A stretch of 64,000 nucleotides of DNA, from NCBI GenBank assembly GCA_964422615.1, contig CAYRBJ010000007.1, positions 1 through 64,000 of the forward strand, read 5' to 3'. This DNA is from DATLWN01 sp964422615. Its GTDB lineage: Bacteria > Pseudomonadota > Zetaproteobacteria > Mariprofundales > Mariprofundaceae. The position numbers were made by a program, and so were the translations under genes. The notes beneath the pieces are model-generated. The model saw only the letters and a program-made list of their open reading frames with translations, did no database searches and was not told where the DNA came from. This document shows positions 7,647 to 15,391 of this stretch, one piece after another; the stretch's first letter is position 1, and the number at the start of each line of letters is the position of its first letter.

Positions 7647-8165
7647 GTGTATTACGAAACAACATTTATCGTCAATCCCGACATTTCCCAGGAAAAGTCC
7701 CAGGAGTTGACCGATCAACTGGTCAGCAAGGTCGAAAAGGCCGGTGGCCGCATCGTCAAGCGCGAGTATTGGGGCGTTCGCCTGCTCGCCTACCCGATCG
7801 AAAAGCGCAAGCGCGGCCATTATGTGCTGCTGGTGACCGACGGCGAGGCCGCGGCCATCCAGGCCCTGGAAACCGCCATCCAGCTGGAAGAGCGCATTCT
7901 GCGCTTTTTGACCGTGCGCCTGAGCGAGATGTCGGATGAGCCCTCACCGCTGATGCGCCGCCGTAAGCCGCGCAGCGAGGAAAAACCCGCTGAAGAGGCC
8001 GAGGCCACACCTGCCACCGACGCCACCACGGACACAGACAACAAGGCTGCTGCCGAGGCCACGCCTGCCACCGACGATGCTACGGACACAGGCCAGGCTG
8101 CTGCCGAGGAGGCCAAGCCTGCCGTCGACACCGCTACGGACACAGGCGAGCCTGCCGAGGCCTGA
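7647..8165 (+). CDS. rpsF: 30S ribosomal protein S6 with long acidic C-terminal tail
   Basis: S6 binds 16S rRNA together with S18 in the platform of the small subunit. The GTG-started protein opens MYYETTFIVNPDISQEK, the standard S6 start, and contains REYWGVRLLAYPIEKRKRGHYVLL and ERILRFLTVRL. The folded part ends near residue 105. After that, about 65 residues of Ala/Thr/Asp/Glu/Pro form three imperfect repeats encoded at 7992-8150. E. coli S6 also has a glutamate tail, but a repeat tail of this length is unusual. A CCGAGAGG site precedes the GTG. First gene of the ribosomal/replication operon. Confidence 0.95.
   Translation: MYYETTFIVNPDISQEKSQELTDQLVSKVEKAGGRIVKREYWGVRLLAYPIEKRKRGHYVLLVTDGEAAAIQALETAIQLEERILRFLTVRLSEMSDEPSPLMRRRKPRSEEKPAEEAEATPATDATTDTDNKAAAEATPATDDATDTGQAAAEEAKPAVDTATDTGEPAEA
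7992..8150 (+). repeat. Three tandem in-frame repeats in the S6 tail
   Basis: Units at 7992-8045 (18 codons), 8046-8096 (17 codons) and 8097-8150 (18 codons). Shared core: GAGGCC, then CCTGCC, a Thr/Val-Asp pair, and ACGGACACAG. Each unit encodes roughly A-A-E-A-x-P-A-x-D-x-x-T-D-T-x. The near-identity at DNA level suggests recent expansion by slippage or unequal crossing-over. Confidence 0.85.
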
Positions 8166-8184
8166 GCCAAATGCGAGGTCGGTC

Positions 8185-8523
8185 GTGAACAGCGTCCGAC
8201 TTCATGGCCGGATCGAAGAGGTCAGGCAGCGCTGGATGCCCGACGGCAGCCTGGCGGTGGTCGCGGCTCTGGTCATGCCCCGCCCGGCAATGGGGCCGGT
8301 CAGGGCCACCGCGGCGAGCGAGCAGCCGATACCGCTGCGCGCCGAGGGCGAGATGGCCGCATGCATCCAGTCCCTGCAGGGCAGGGATGCAGACGTCGAA
8401 GGGCAACTGAGACGACGTTTTTACAGCCGGGACGGCGAGCCCCGCTGGGGCCAGGTGGAAATCTGGGTGAACCGATGCCAGCCCTTGGGGCCGGCAATGA
8501 CTGAGGAGAGAAAACATGGCTGA
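8185..8523 (+). CDS. priB: PriB-like single-strand DNA-binding primosomal protein N (tentative)
   Basis: 112 aa encoded between rpsF and rpsR, the place of priB in gamma- and betaproteobacteria. It starts VNSVRLHGRIEEVRQRWMPDG, resembling the first OB-fold strand of PriB/SSB (an L-x-G-x-I/V pattern followed by a turn), then a hydrophobic strand VVAALVM and a later RWGQVEIWV strand. PriB (about 104 aa) helps restart replication forks with PriA and DnaT. GTG at 8185 is chosen because GAGG lies at the right distance; it overlaps rpsR by eight bases. The assignment relies mostly on position, size and a faint OB pattern; another OB-fold protein is possible. Confidence 0.55.
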   Translation: MNSVRLHGRIEEVRQRWMPDGSLAVVAALVMPRPAMGPVRATAASEQPIPLRAEGEMAACIQSLQGRDADVEGQLRRRFYSRDGEPRWGQVEIWVNRCQPLGPAMTEERKHG

Positions 8524-8908
8524 AGAGACCAACGAGGGAAAGACCAACACGACCGGCGAGCGTGAAGCCCCGCGCACCGAACGTAGCGAAGCCCCACGTG
8601 GCGAACGCGAAGCATCGCGCGGTGGTGAACGCGGCGGACGCGACGATCGTGGCGGACGCGGTGGTGGACGTGGCGGACGCGGCGGCGGCTTTCGCCGGCG
8701 CAAGTTCTGCAAGTTCTGCGCTGACACGAGCCTGAAGATCGACTACAAGGATCCAGATACGCTTCGTCATTACGTGACCGAGCGCTACAAGATCGTGCCG
8801 GCCCGGGTGACCGGCACCTGTGCGCGGCATCAGCGGGCCCTGACGACGGCCGTCAAGCGTGCCCGGATTCTGGCGCTGCTGCCGTTCACGACGCAGCACC
8901 GCGATTGA
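8516..8908 (+). CDS. rpsR: 30S ribosomal protein S18 with RGG-rich N-terminal extension
   Basis: The C-terminal 72 residues are a normal S18: FRRRKFCKFCADTSLKIDYKD, then LRHYVTERYKIVPARVTGTCARHQRAL and RARILALLPF. C65, C68, C102 and H105 form the zinc-binding (C+) pattern seen in some S18 proteins. The first 58 residues are an extension of charged ERSEAPRGERE-type repeats passing into RGG/GGR repeats, like eukaryotic RGG boxes that bind RNA. S18 is usually about 75 aa. GAGGAGAG precedes the ATG at 8516, which excludes an internal start. It overlaps the preceding gene by eight bases. Confidence 0.93.
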   Translation: MAEETNEGKTNTTGEREAPRTERSEAPRGEREASRGGERGGRDDRGGRGGGRGGRGGGFRRRKFCKFCADTSLKIDYKDPDTLRHYVTERYKIVPARVTGTCARHQRALTTAVKRARILALLPFTTQHRD

Positions 8909-8937
8909 ATCCGGACTGAGGCCTTAGGCGCAAATCC

Positions 8938-9939
8938 ATGAACCCGCCCCCGGCACTCCGGATGCCGGCGGCTGCCGAATATATCCTGACCCACCGCATC
9001 CCTTGTGCGGCCCTGGCGGTCCTGATGTTTTCGACGGCCTGGTGGCTTCCCGGCCCGTTGCAGAACCTGCCGCTGCTGGCTTGGTTCGTGATGGTGCTGG
9101 CCATCGGCGTACACCTGCTGACGCCGGGGCTGTTCGCCCTGATCGCCCTGGGCGGCGGCGGCACCTATGCGCTGCAGGTGGCCGTATTGGGAGCAGCGGG
9201 CGTCAGTGCGGTATCCGGGCTGCATTTGCTGCCGGGACTGGCGATGCTGCTGATGTATGGCGCCTTGCCGATTACCGCAGCGGTCACCCTGCAGCGTAAC
9301 GGCGGGCTGGCACGCAGCGGACAGAACCTGGCGATCGGTCTGCTGCTGGCCGTGCTGGTTGGCCTGATGGCCGGCGCCAGCGCCGCGCACATGGGGTTGC
9401 GCGGCTATGTCGACCACCTGCTGTCGCCGGTGTTCGCCAGTGCCACGTCGCAACTTCCGGCCAAGAATCCGGAAGCGGTTGCGACGCTGGCGGAGTTTCG
9501 GCGCACCTCGGTGTGGCTGTTGCCGGGATCGCTGGCGCTCGGCCTGTGGCTGATCTGGTGGGGGAATATACTGCTGGCCCGTTCGCTCGCCAGCCGTTAC
9601 GGATTCTTCCGTGGCGATCACGTTCCGCTGCTGGCCATCCGTTTCGGGCGCGGGATCGCATATGTGTTTATCCTGGCCATTGCCGCGGCCAACCTGACCG
9701 GCGGCGATGTCCGGTACCTGGCCGTCGGCGTGGCCATCCTGGGATCCGGCATGCTGGGTCTGCAGGGTGTGGCGGTGGCGCACAGTTGGTTAAAATTGAA
9801 GCAGCAGCCGTGGATGATTATTATCATGTACCTGATGCTTGCGATGTGGACGGTGCTGTCGATCCCGTTCGTGCTGCTGGGCCTGATGGATGTATGGTTT
9901 GATTACCGCCGACACATGCAGTCGGCAGATGGAGGATGA
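8938..9939 (+). CDS. DUF2232 (YybS-like) multi-spanning membrane protein
   Basis: 333 aa with about eight hydrophobic segments, encoded between rpsR and rplI where many proteobacteria carry a DUF2232 gene. The C-terminal hydrophobic block (GVAVAHSWLKLKQQPWM, IIMYLMLAMWTVLSIPFVLLGLMDVWFDYR) is typical of the family's end. The function is unknown; it may be an energy-coupling S-component-like permease, but no evidence for this is visible here. Its stop codon overlaps the tandem ATGs before rplI, so translation is coupled to L9. Confidence 0.75.
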   Translation: MNPPPALRMPAAAEYILTHRIPCAALAVLMFSTAWWLPGPLQNLPLLAWFVMVLAIGVHLLTPGLFALIALGGGGTYALQVAVLGAAGVSAVSGLHLLPGLAMLLMYGALPITAAVTLQRNGGLARSGQNLAIGLLLAVLVGLMAGASAAHMGLRGYVDHLLSPVFASATSQLPAKNPEAVATLAEFRRTSVWLLPGSLALGLWLIWWGNILLARSLASRYGFFRGDHVPLLAIRFGRGIAYVFILAIAAANLTGGDVRYLAVGVAILGSGMLGLQGVAVAHSWLKLKQQPWMIIIMYLMLAMWTVLSIPFVLLGLMDVWFDYRRHMQSADGG

Positions 9940-9941
9940 TG

Positions 9942-10391
9942 ATGCAACTGATTCTGTTGGAACGAATCGCCCGCCTCGGCAATGTCGGGGACGAGGTCAA
10001 GGTCCGGCCGGGCTTCGCCCGCAATTACCTGCTTCCGCAAGGCAAGGCCGTGACGGCCACCGAAGCGAACCGCAAGGTATTCGAACGCCGGCGCCATGAA
10101 CTGGAATCCAAGCAGCAGGATGAGCTGCAGAGGGCCCAGGCCTTGGCTGACAAGATGCGTGAGCTGACCCTGAACGTGTCCCGCTCCGCTTCCGACGGCC
10201 AGCACCTGTACGGTTCGGTGTCGCCGCATGACATCGCCGAACTGCTCAAAGCGCATGACTGCCCGGTGACCACCCGTCAGGTGCTGGTCGACGAGGCGAT
10301 CAAGACCGTCGGCGATCATGCCTTCCGCGTGCGCCTGCATCCGGATGTCACGGTCGAGCTGTCGATCAAGGTCGAAGCCGAACACGATTGA
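9942..10391 (+). CDS. rplI: 50S ribosomal protein L9
   Basis: 149 aa, identical in length to E. coli L9. The N domain MQLILLERIARLGNVGDEVKVRPGFARNYLLP is diagnostic; a long connecting helix (NRKVFERRRHELESKQQDELQRAQ) and the C domain with HLYGSVSPHDIAELL follow. Three ATGs stand in a row at 9936, 9939 and 9942. The third is chosen because GGAGG at 9931-9935 then has a six-base spacer and the protein begins MQLILLE as in the family. L9 sits at the base of the L1 stalk and influences reading-frame maintenance. Confidence 0.96.
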   Translation: MQLILLERIARLGNVGDEVKVRPGFARNYLLPQGKAVTATEANRKVFERRRHELESKQQDELQRAQALADKMRELTLNVSRSASDGQHLYGSVSPHDIAELLKAHDCPVTTRQVLVDEAIKTVGDHAFRVRLHPDVTVELSIKVEAEHD

Positions 10392-11773
10392 GCCCAAGCC
10401 CCCTGCTTCGCACCGACACGCTCAGGGAGCGCGTCCCGCCCCATGCCTATGATGCGGAGCGCGCGGTGCTGGGGGGGATCATGCTCGACCCCGAGGCGCT
10501 CGAACGGCTCGAGGGCACACTGCTGTCCGAACATTTCTATGTCGAGGCCAATGCCCGCATCTTTGCCGCCATCCTGAACCTGTCCGCCCGGCACCAGCCG
10601 GTCGATGCCCTGACGGTCAAGGATCACCTGGAAAGAGGCGACGAACTGGATGCCTGCGGCGGTGAGGCCTATCTCAGCGAACTGGTGACCGCCATCCCCA
10701 CTGCCGCCAATGTGCGCCATTACGCCGAGATCGTGCGCGAGCGCGCGGCGCTGAGGCAGCTATTATCCGTATGCGGCAAGATCTCCCAGGACGTCTACGA
10801 GGAGATCGAGCGCGAGGTCAACGAGCATCTGGATCTGGCGGAAAAGAACGTGCTGGCCGTGGCCGAGAACTTCAACCGCTCGCGGCCGACCTTCAGCAAG
10901 ATGGACAAGCTGATGCTCGAGGCCTACCACGACCTGCAGGCTCGCTATGAGCAGAAGAAGGCCATTACCGGCGTACCAACGGGATTTAATGATCTGGACG
11001 AGTTGACCAGCGGTATGCAGCGTGGCGATCTGGTGATCATCGCCGGCCGCCCGAGCATGGGCAAAACCGCCTTTGTCATGAATCTGGCCCAGAATGCCGC
11101 CATCCGAGCGGACCACCCGCACATCGTCGCTGTCTTCTCGCTGGAAATGTCCTCGCAGCAGATCGCTCAGCGCATGCTGGCCTGCGAGGCGCGCGTGGAC
11201 ATGAAGCATCTGCGCACCGGCCGCTTCTCGGCCGAGGACTGGCGAAAGCTTGCCTCGGCCAGCGGCCAACTGGCCGAATCCTCGGTGTTCGTCGACGATA
11301 CGCCGGCCATCTCGGTGATGGAAATCCGCTCCAAATGCCGGCGGCTGAAGCGCGAGGTCAAGGAACTGGATCTGGTCGTTATCGACTACCTGCAGCTGAT
11401 GAGCGGCCGCGCCGATGCCGAGCGGCGCGAACAGGAGATCAGCGAGATCACGCGCGGGCTGAAGGCGCTGGCCAAGGAGATGGACGTGCCGGTCATCGCC
11501 CTGTCGCAGCTGAACCGTTCACTGGAATCGCGCGCGGACAAGCGCCCGATGATGTCCGACCTGCGTGAATCCGGGGCCATCGAGCAGGACGCCGACGTCA
11601 TCATGTTCATCTACCGCGATGAGGTCTACAACAAGAAACCGGAGAACGAGGGCCTGGCCGAGATCATCGTCTCCAAGCAGCGAAACGGCCCGATCGGCGA
11701 TGTCCGGCTGACCTTCATCAACAAATACACCCGTTTCGAGAACCATACATCCGCCCGGGGCTTTGACGATTAA
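10388..11773 (+). CDS. dnaB: Replicative DNA helicase DnaB
   Basis: 461 aa, the normal length. The N-terminal collar domain starts at PPHAYDAERAVLGG. The C-terminal RecA-like motor has Walker A GRPSMGKTAF, Walker B LVVIDYLQLM, the DnaB-specific SQLNRSLESRADKRPMMSDLRESG and the arginine-finger region. The most likely start is a TTG overlapping the rplI stop as TTGA, placing it at the end of the ribosomal operon. It unwinds DNA ahead of the fork and recruits primase. No intein is present, although dnaB is a frequent intein host. Confidence 0.95.
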   Translation: MSPSPLLRTDTLRERVPPHAYDAERAVLGGIMLDPEALERLEGTLLSEHFYVEANARIFAAILNLSARHQPVDALTVKDHLERGDELDACGGEAYLSELVTAIPTAANVRHYAEIVRERAALRQLLSVCGKISQDVYEEIEREVNEHLDLAEKNVLAVAENFNRSRPTFSKMDKLMLEAYHDLQARYEQKKAITGVPTGFNDLDELTSGMQRGDLVIIAGRPSMGKTAFVMNLAQNAAIRADHPHIVAVFSLEMSSQQIAQRMLACEARVDMKHLRTGRFSAEDWRKLASASGQLAESSVFVDDTPAISVMEIRSKCRRLKREVKELDLVVIDYLQLMSGRADAERREQEISEITRGLKALAKEMDVPVIALSQLNRSLESRADKRPMMSDLRESGAIEQDADVIMFIYRDEVYNKKPENEGLAEIIVSKQRNGPIGDVRLTFINKYTRFENHTSARGFDD

Positions 11774-11797
11774 ACGCCTGGCGGCGACACTCCGTGT

Positions 11798-12877
11798 ATG
11801 AGCCGCCCCGCCATCGCCTACATCGATTTGGACAGCCTGCGCCACAACTACCGGCTGCTGGCGGCGCGCGCCGGAAACGCCGAGGTCATGGCCGTCGTCA
11901 AGGCCGACGCCTACGGCCACGGGCTCGATCTCGTCGCCCCGGCGCTGTTTGCGGCCGGTTGCCGCCATTTCGGCGTCACCGATGCCGCGGAAGGCAGCCG
12001 CCTGCGTATCCTGTTGCCGAACGGGGCCGATGAGCCGCCATCCATCTATCTGCTGTCCGGCATCTTCGATGGCGATGATGCGCATCTTGCCGCCGAACAC
12101 GCCCTGATCCCGGTGATTGCGGAACAGGCCCAGACCGGATACCTGCACCGGGCCGGCTTTGCCGGTCGGGTATGGATCAAGGTGGATACCGGCATGAGCA
12201 GGCTCGGCAGCGACGCTCCCGCCGAGTTGGCGGCCAACTGCGTCAGCCACGGCTTCCGGGTCGAGGGTATCGTGTCGCATCTGGCCTGTGCCGATGATCC
12301 CGAGCATCCGCTGAACGCCATGCAGGCCGACCAGTTCCTGGCCACGCTGCGCACATTCCCCGACGGCACACGTGCCTCGCTGCTGAACAGCGCCGGCATG
12401 CAGATCCGGCCGGACATGGGCGGCGACCTGGTGCGCCCGGGCATTGCCCTGTACGGCGCCGAACCGATCCCCGACTGGCCGATGGGCCTGAAGCCCGTGA
12501 TGCACCTGACCGGCCGGGTGATGCAGGTGCGCCAGATACCCAAGGGGGCTTCCGTTTCCTATGGCGCCAGCTTCACGGCCAATGAGTCCATGCCGGCGGC
12601 CGTTGTCTGCATGGGTTATGCCGACGGCCTGCCCCGCGGGCTATCAAACCGGGGAAGCGGCATGCACGGGCAGACCAGGCTGCCCATCATCGGCCGCGTA
12701 TGCATGGACCATGTCGTCCTCGACGCCCGCAATGCACCGGGCATCGGCATCGGCGACACCATCGAATTCTGGGGCGCGTCGCTGTCTGCCAACGAGGTGG
12801 CAGCGAGCCTGGACACCATTGCCTATACCCTGTTCACCGGCGTCGGGCACAGGGTGATCCGTAAAGCCCGCCCGTGA
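11798..12877 (+). CDS. alr: Alanine racemase
   Basis: Makes D-alanine for peptidoglycan. 359 aa, full length. The PLP lysine is K35 in VMAVVKADAYGHG; other landmarks are the substrate-side HLACAD, LNSAGM, GDLVRPGIALYG, the YGASFTA loop with its second catalytic-site tyrosine, and GRVCMDHVVLD. It follows dnaB by 24 bases, as in many gammaproteobacteria, and its stop region overlaps the GTG of mlaE by four bases. The same transcript therefore passes from replication into cell-envelope genes. Confidence 0.95.
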   Translation: MSRPAIAYIDLDSLRHNYRLLAARAGNAEVMAVVKADAYGHGLDLVAPALFAAGCRHFGVTDAAEGSRLRILLPNGADEPPSIYLLSGIFDGDDAHLAAEHALIPVIAEQAQTGYLHRAGFAGRVWIKVDTGMSRLGSDAPAELAANCVSHGFRVEGIVSHLACADDPEHPLNAMQADQFLATLRTFPDGTRASLLNSAGMQIRPDMGGDLVRPGIALYGAEPIPDWPMGLKPVMHLTGRVMQVRQIPKGASVSYGASFTANESMPAAVVCMGYADGLPRGLSNRGSGMHGQTRLPIIGRVCMDHVVLDARNAPGIGIGDTIEFWGASLSANEVAASLDTIAYTLFTGVGHRVIRKARP

Positions 12878-13644
12878 ACTGGCTGCAGGTGTTCGGCGCC
12901 AAGGTCGAGGAGATCCTGGCCCACATCGGCCTGTATGCCACCTTTCTCGTGCGCACCCTCAGGCGCCTGGTCAGCCGTCCCTGGTATGGCAGCCTGATCG
13001 CGCAGCAGGCGGAAATGGTCGGCGTGCAGTCGCTGCCCGTGGTGCTGCTGACCGCCCTGTTCACGGGTATGGTGCTGGCCCTGCAATCCTATATCGCCTT
13101 TCACCGCTTCGGGGCCGAAAGCATGGTTGCAGTGGTGGTGTCGCTGTCGATGCTGCGCGAGCTGGGACCGGTGCTGGTGGGGCTGATGGTGTCCGGACGG
13201 GTCGGCGCCTCTTTCGCCGCCGAACTCGGCACCATGCGCGTATCCGAGCAGATCGATGCCTTGTGGACGCTGTCAACCGATCCGGTGCGCTACCTGATTC
13301 TGCCGCGGCTGCTGGCCGCCACGCTGATGCTGCCGCTGCTGGTGGTCGTGGCCGACGTGATCGGCATCGCCGGCGGCTATGTGATCAGTGTGATCATGCT
13401 GCACCAGAACCCGAACGTGTATATCGAGAAGACGACGCTGTACCTGCAACTGAACGACTTCTATTCCGGCATCATCAAGGCCGGCTTCTTTGGCATGCTG
13501 ATCGGCCTGATCGGTTGCACCGAGGGCTTCCACTGCCAGGGCGGGGCAGCCGGGGTCGGCCGCGCCACCACGCGCGCCGTGGTTATCGCCAGCATGAGCA
13601 TCCTGGTCTCCGACTACTTCCTGACCGCCTGGATGTTCGGATGA
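12874..13644 (+). CDS. mlaE: Mla phospholipid ABC transporter permease MlaE
   Basis: 256 aa inner-membrane permease of the MlaE/YrbE family. It contains VLLTALFTGMVLALQSYIAFHRFGAE, LRELGPVLVGLMVSGRVGASFAAELGTMRVSEQIDAL and PRLLAATLMLPLLVVVADVIGI, the family's defining segments. It forms the trans-membrane part of a complex that moves phospholipids between the membranes. GTG start overlapping alr; stop overlapping mlaF. E. coli order is mlaF-E-D-C-B; here it is E-F-D. Confidence 0.93.
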   Translation: MNWLQVFGAKVEEILAHIGLYATFLVRTLRRLVSRPWYGSLIAQQAEMVGVQSLPVVLLTALFTGMVLALQSYIAFHRFGAESMVAVVVSLSMLRELGPVLVGLMVSGRVGASFAAELGTMRVSEQIDALWTLSTDPVRYLILPRLLAATLMLPLLVVVADVIGIAGGYVISVIMLHQNPNVYIEKTTLYLQLNDFYSGIIKAGFFGMLIGLIGCTEGFHCQGGAAGVGRATTRAVVIASMSILVSDYFLTAWMFG

Positions 13645-14441
13645 CCGCGCCGGCTCAGCCCCGCATCCGCATCCGCGGCTTGTGCAAGCGCTTCGGCAGC
13701 AAGGTGGTGCTCGACGGCATTGATCTGGACGTGATGCCGGGCGAGTCGATGACCGTGATCGGCATGTCCGGCAGCGGCAAGAGCGTGCTGATCAAATGCA
13801 TGCTCGGCCTGATGAAGCCGGATGCCGGGGAGGTGCTGGTCGATGGCGAGAACTGGCTGGTCCTGGACGAATCGGAACAACTGACACGGATGCGCCGGGT
13901 CGGCATGCTGTTCCAGAGCGCCGCCCTGTTCGATTCGCTGCCGGTTTGGGAGAACGTGGCCTTCGCCCTTTTGCACCATGGCGAGGCCCGCGAGGCAGCA
14001 CGAAGCCGGGCCTCCGAGGTACTGGATTGGGTTGATCTGCCCGGTATCGAGGATCGCATGCCGGCCGAGTTATCCGGCGGCATGGCCAAGCGGGTGGGCC
14101 TGGCGCGGGCGATCTGCCACAAGCCCGACATCGTGTTTTTCGACGAGCCCACCACCGGGCTGGATCCGATCATGTCGGATGTCATCAACCGCCTGATCAT
14201 GCGCCTGCACCACGACTTCGATTCCACCATCGTCACCATCACCCATGACATGAAAAGCGCCAAGATGATCAGCGATACCATCACCATGCTGGCGCATGCG
14301 CGCATTCATCGGCAACTGCCCGCAAACGCGCTACAATCGGACAGTGACCCGATGGTCCGGCAATTCGTCGAGGGCCGGGCCGAGGGGCCTCTCAATCTCA
14401 ACGAACGGGGCGGAAGCATGGAAAAGGGGGTGAAGCGTTGA
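13641..14441 (+). CDS. mlaF: Mla phospholipid ABC transporter ATPase MlaF
   Basis: 266 aa ABC ATPase. Walker A GMSGSGKS at residues 41-48, Q-loop MLFQSAALFDSLPVWENVAF (the typical MlaF wording), signature LSGGMAKRVGLARA, Walker B IVFFDEPTTGLDP and the switch histidine in TITHDM. The ATG overlaps mlaE's stop (ATGA). The C-terminus runs about 20 residues past the ATPase core and ends in a charged tail. Confidence 0.94.
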   Translation: MTAPAQPRIRIRGLCKRFGSKVVLDGIDLDVMPGESMTVIGMSGSGKSVLIKCMLGLMKPDAGEVLVDGENWLVLDESEQLTRMRRVGMLFQSAALFDSLPVWENVAFALLHHGEAREAARSRASEVLDWVDLPGIEDRMPAELSGGMAKRVGLARAICHKPDIVFFDEPTTGLDPIMSDVINRLIMRLHHDFDSTIVTITHDMKSAKMISDTITMLAHARIHRQLPANALQSDSDPMVRQFVEGRAEGPLNLNERGGSMEKGVKR

Positions 14442-15391
14442 ATGCCCAGGCCCGTCTGGGGGCTTTCGTGCTGGTGGCGCTGATCCTGCTGGGCCTGGTC
14501 AGCAGCCGCATCGGCGGCTTTGTCCTGTTTAAGCAAAAGCACAACATCGTCGAAACCGAGTTCAACGACCTGATGGGTCTGGAACCCCAATCAAGTGTGC
14601 GCATGGCCGGAGTCAAGGTCGGCACCATTCAGAGCATCAGCCTGGACAAGGGCCGCGCCCTGGTGCGCATCGCTCTGCTGCCCGGCATCCAACTGCCGGC
14701 ATCCACCAAGGCCACCATTGTCGGCCGCGGCATGGTCGGTGAAAAATACCTGTCCCTGCATGCCACTCCCGGCGATACGAGCGTGCTGCCGGACGGCGCC
14801 CTCATCCCCTCCGTGCCGGGAGGCGACATCAATACCCTGATCGAGCAGATGAGCAGAATCATGGGTAACATCGGCTCCATCAGCGAATCCCTGAAGCGCA
14901 TTCTCGCCAATAACAAAGGCAGCGACTCCCTGCAGGGCCTGATCGGCAAGACCAATGACACCATCGGGGAGATCTCTAAGATGGTGAAGGAAAACCGGCG
15001 CGACGTGCACAATACCATCCACAACCTCGACCTGGTCACTGCCGAGCTGAACAAAGAGCTGCCGATTTCTATCCGTAGGCTGAATGAGGCCACGAAGCAG
15101 TTGCCGAAGGCGATCGAATCCGGACGCAGTTTCTTCTCGGAGGGCAAGGCCACCATGGACCATGCCGATGCCATCCTGGTCGACAACCGCGAGAACCTGT
15201 ACCGCATGCTGTTCGAGCTGCGCAAGGCATCCGAGAACCTCGAGACGCTGTCCGACGACCTGCGCCGCAATCCCTGGAAACTGCTCAACAAAGGACCCGA
15301 GGTGCCGCCCAGCCCGCGTGCGCGGCAGGAAAACTTGGAACAGATGTTGCTGACCACCGGCCAGATGGGAGTGGCCCCTGCGCGCCGGTAG
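14438..15391 (+). CDS. mlaD: MCE-domain substrate-binding protein MlaD
   Basis: 317 aa: one N-terminal membrane anchor (LGAFVLVALILLGLVSS), then the MCE domain (about residues 35-115) with LMGLEPQSSVRMAGVKVGTI and GRGMVGEKYLSLHATPG. After this comes a helical region of about 150 residues. E. coli MlaD is 183 aa; this longer form, with a helical C-terminal tail, is the type found where the MCE protein builds a longer periplasmic assembly. It begins with TTG overlapping the mlaF stop. No mlaC or mlaB follows. Confidence 0.9.
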   Translation: MNAQARLGAFVLVALILLGLVSSRIGGFVLFKQKHNIVETEFNDLMGLEPQSSVRMAGVKVGTIQSISLDKGRALVRIALLPGIQLPASTKATIVGRGMVGEKYLSLHATPGDTSVLPDGALIPSVPGGDINTLIEQMSRIMGNIGSISESLKRILANNKGSDSLQGLIGKTNDTIGEISKMVKENRRDVHNTIHNLDLVTAELNKELPISIRRLNEATKQLPKAIESGRSFFSEGKATMDHADAILVDNRENLYRMLFELRKASENLETLSDDLRRNPWKLLNKGPEVPPSPRARQENLEQMLLTTGQMGVAPARR

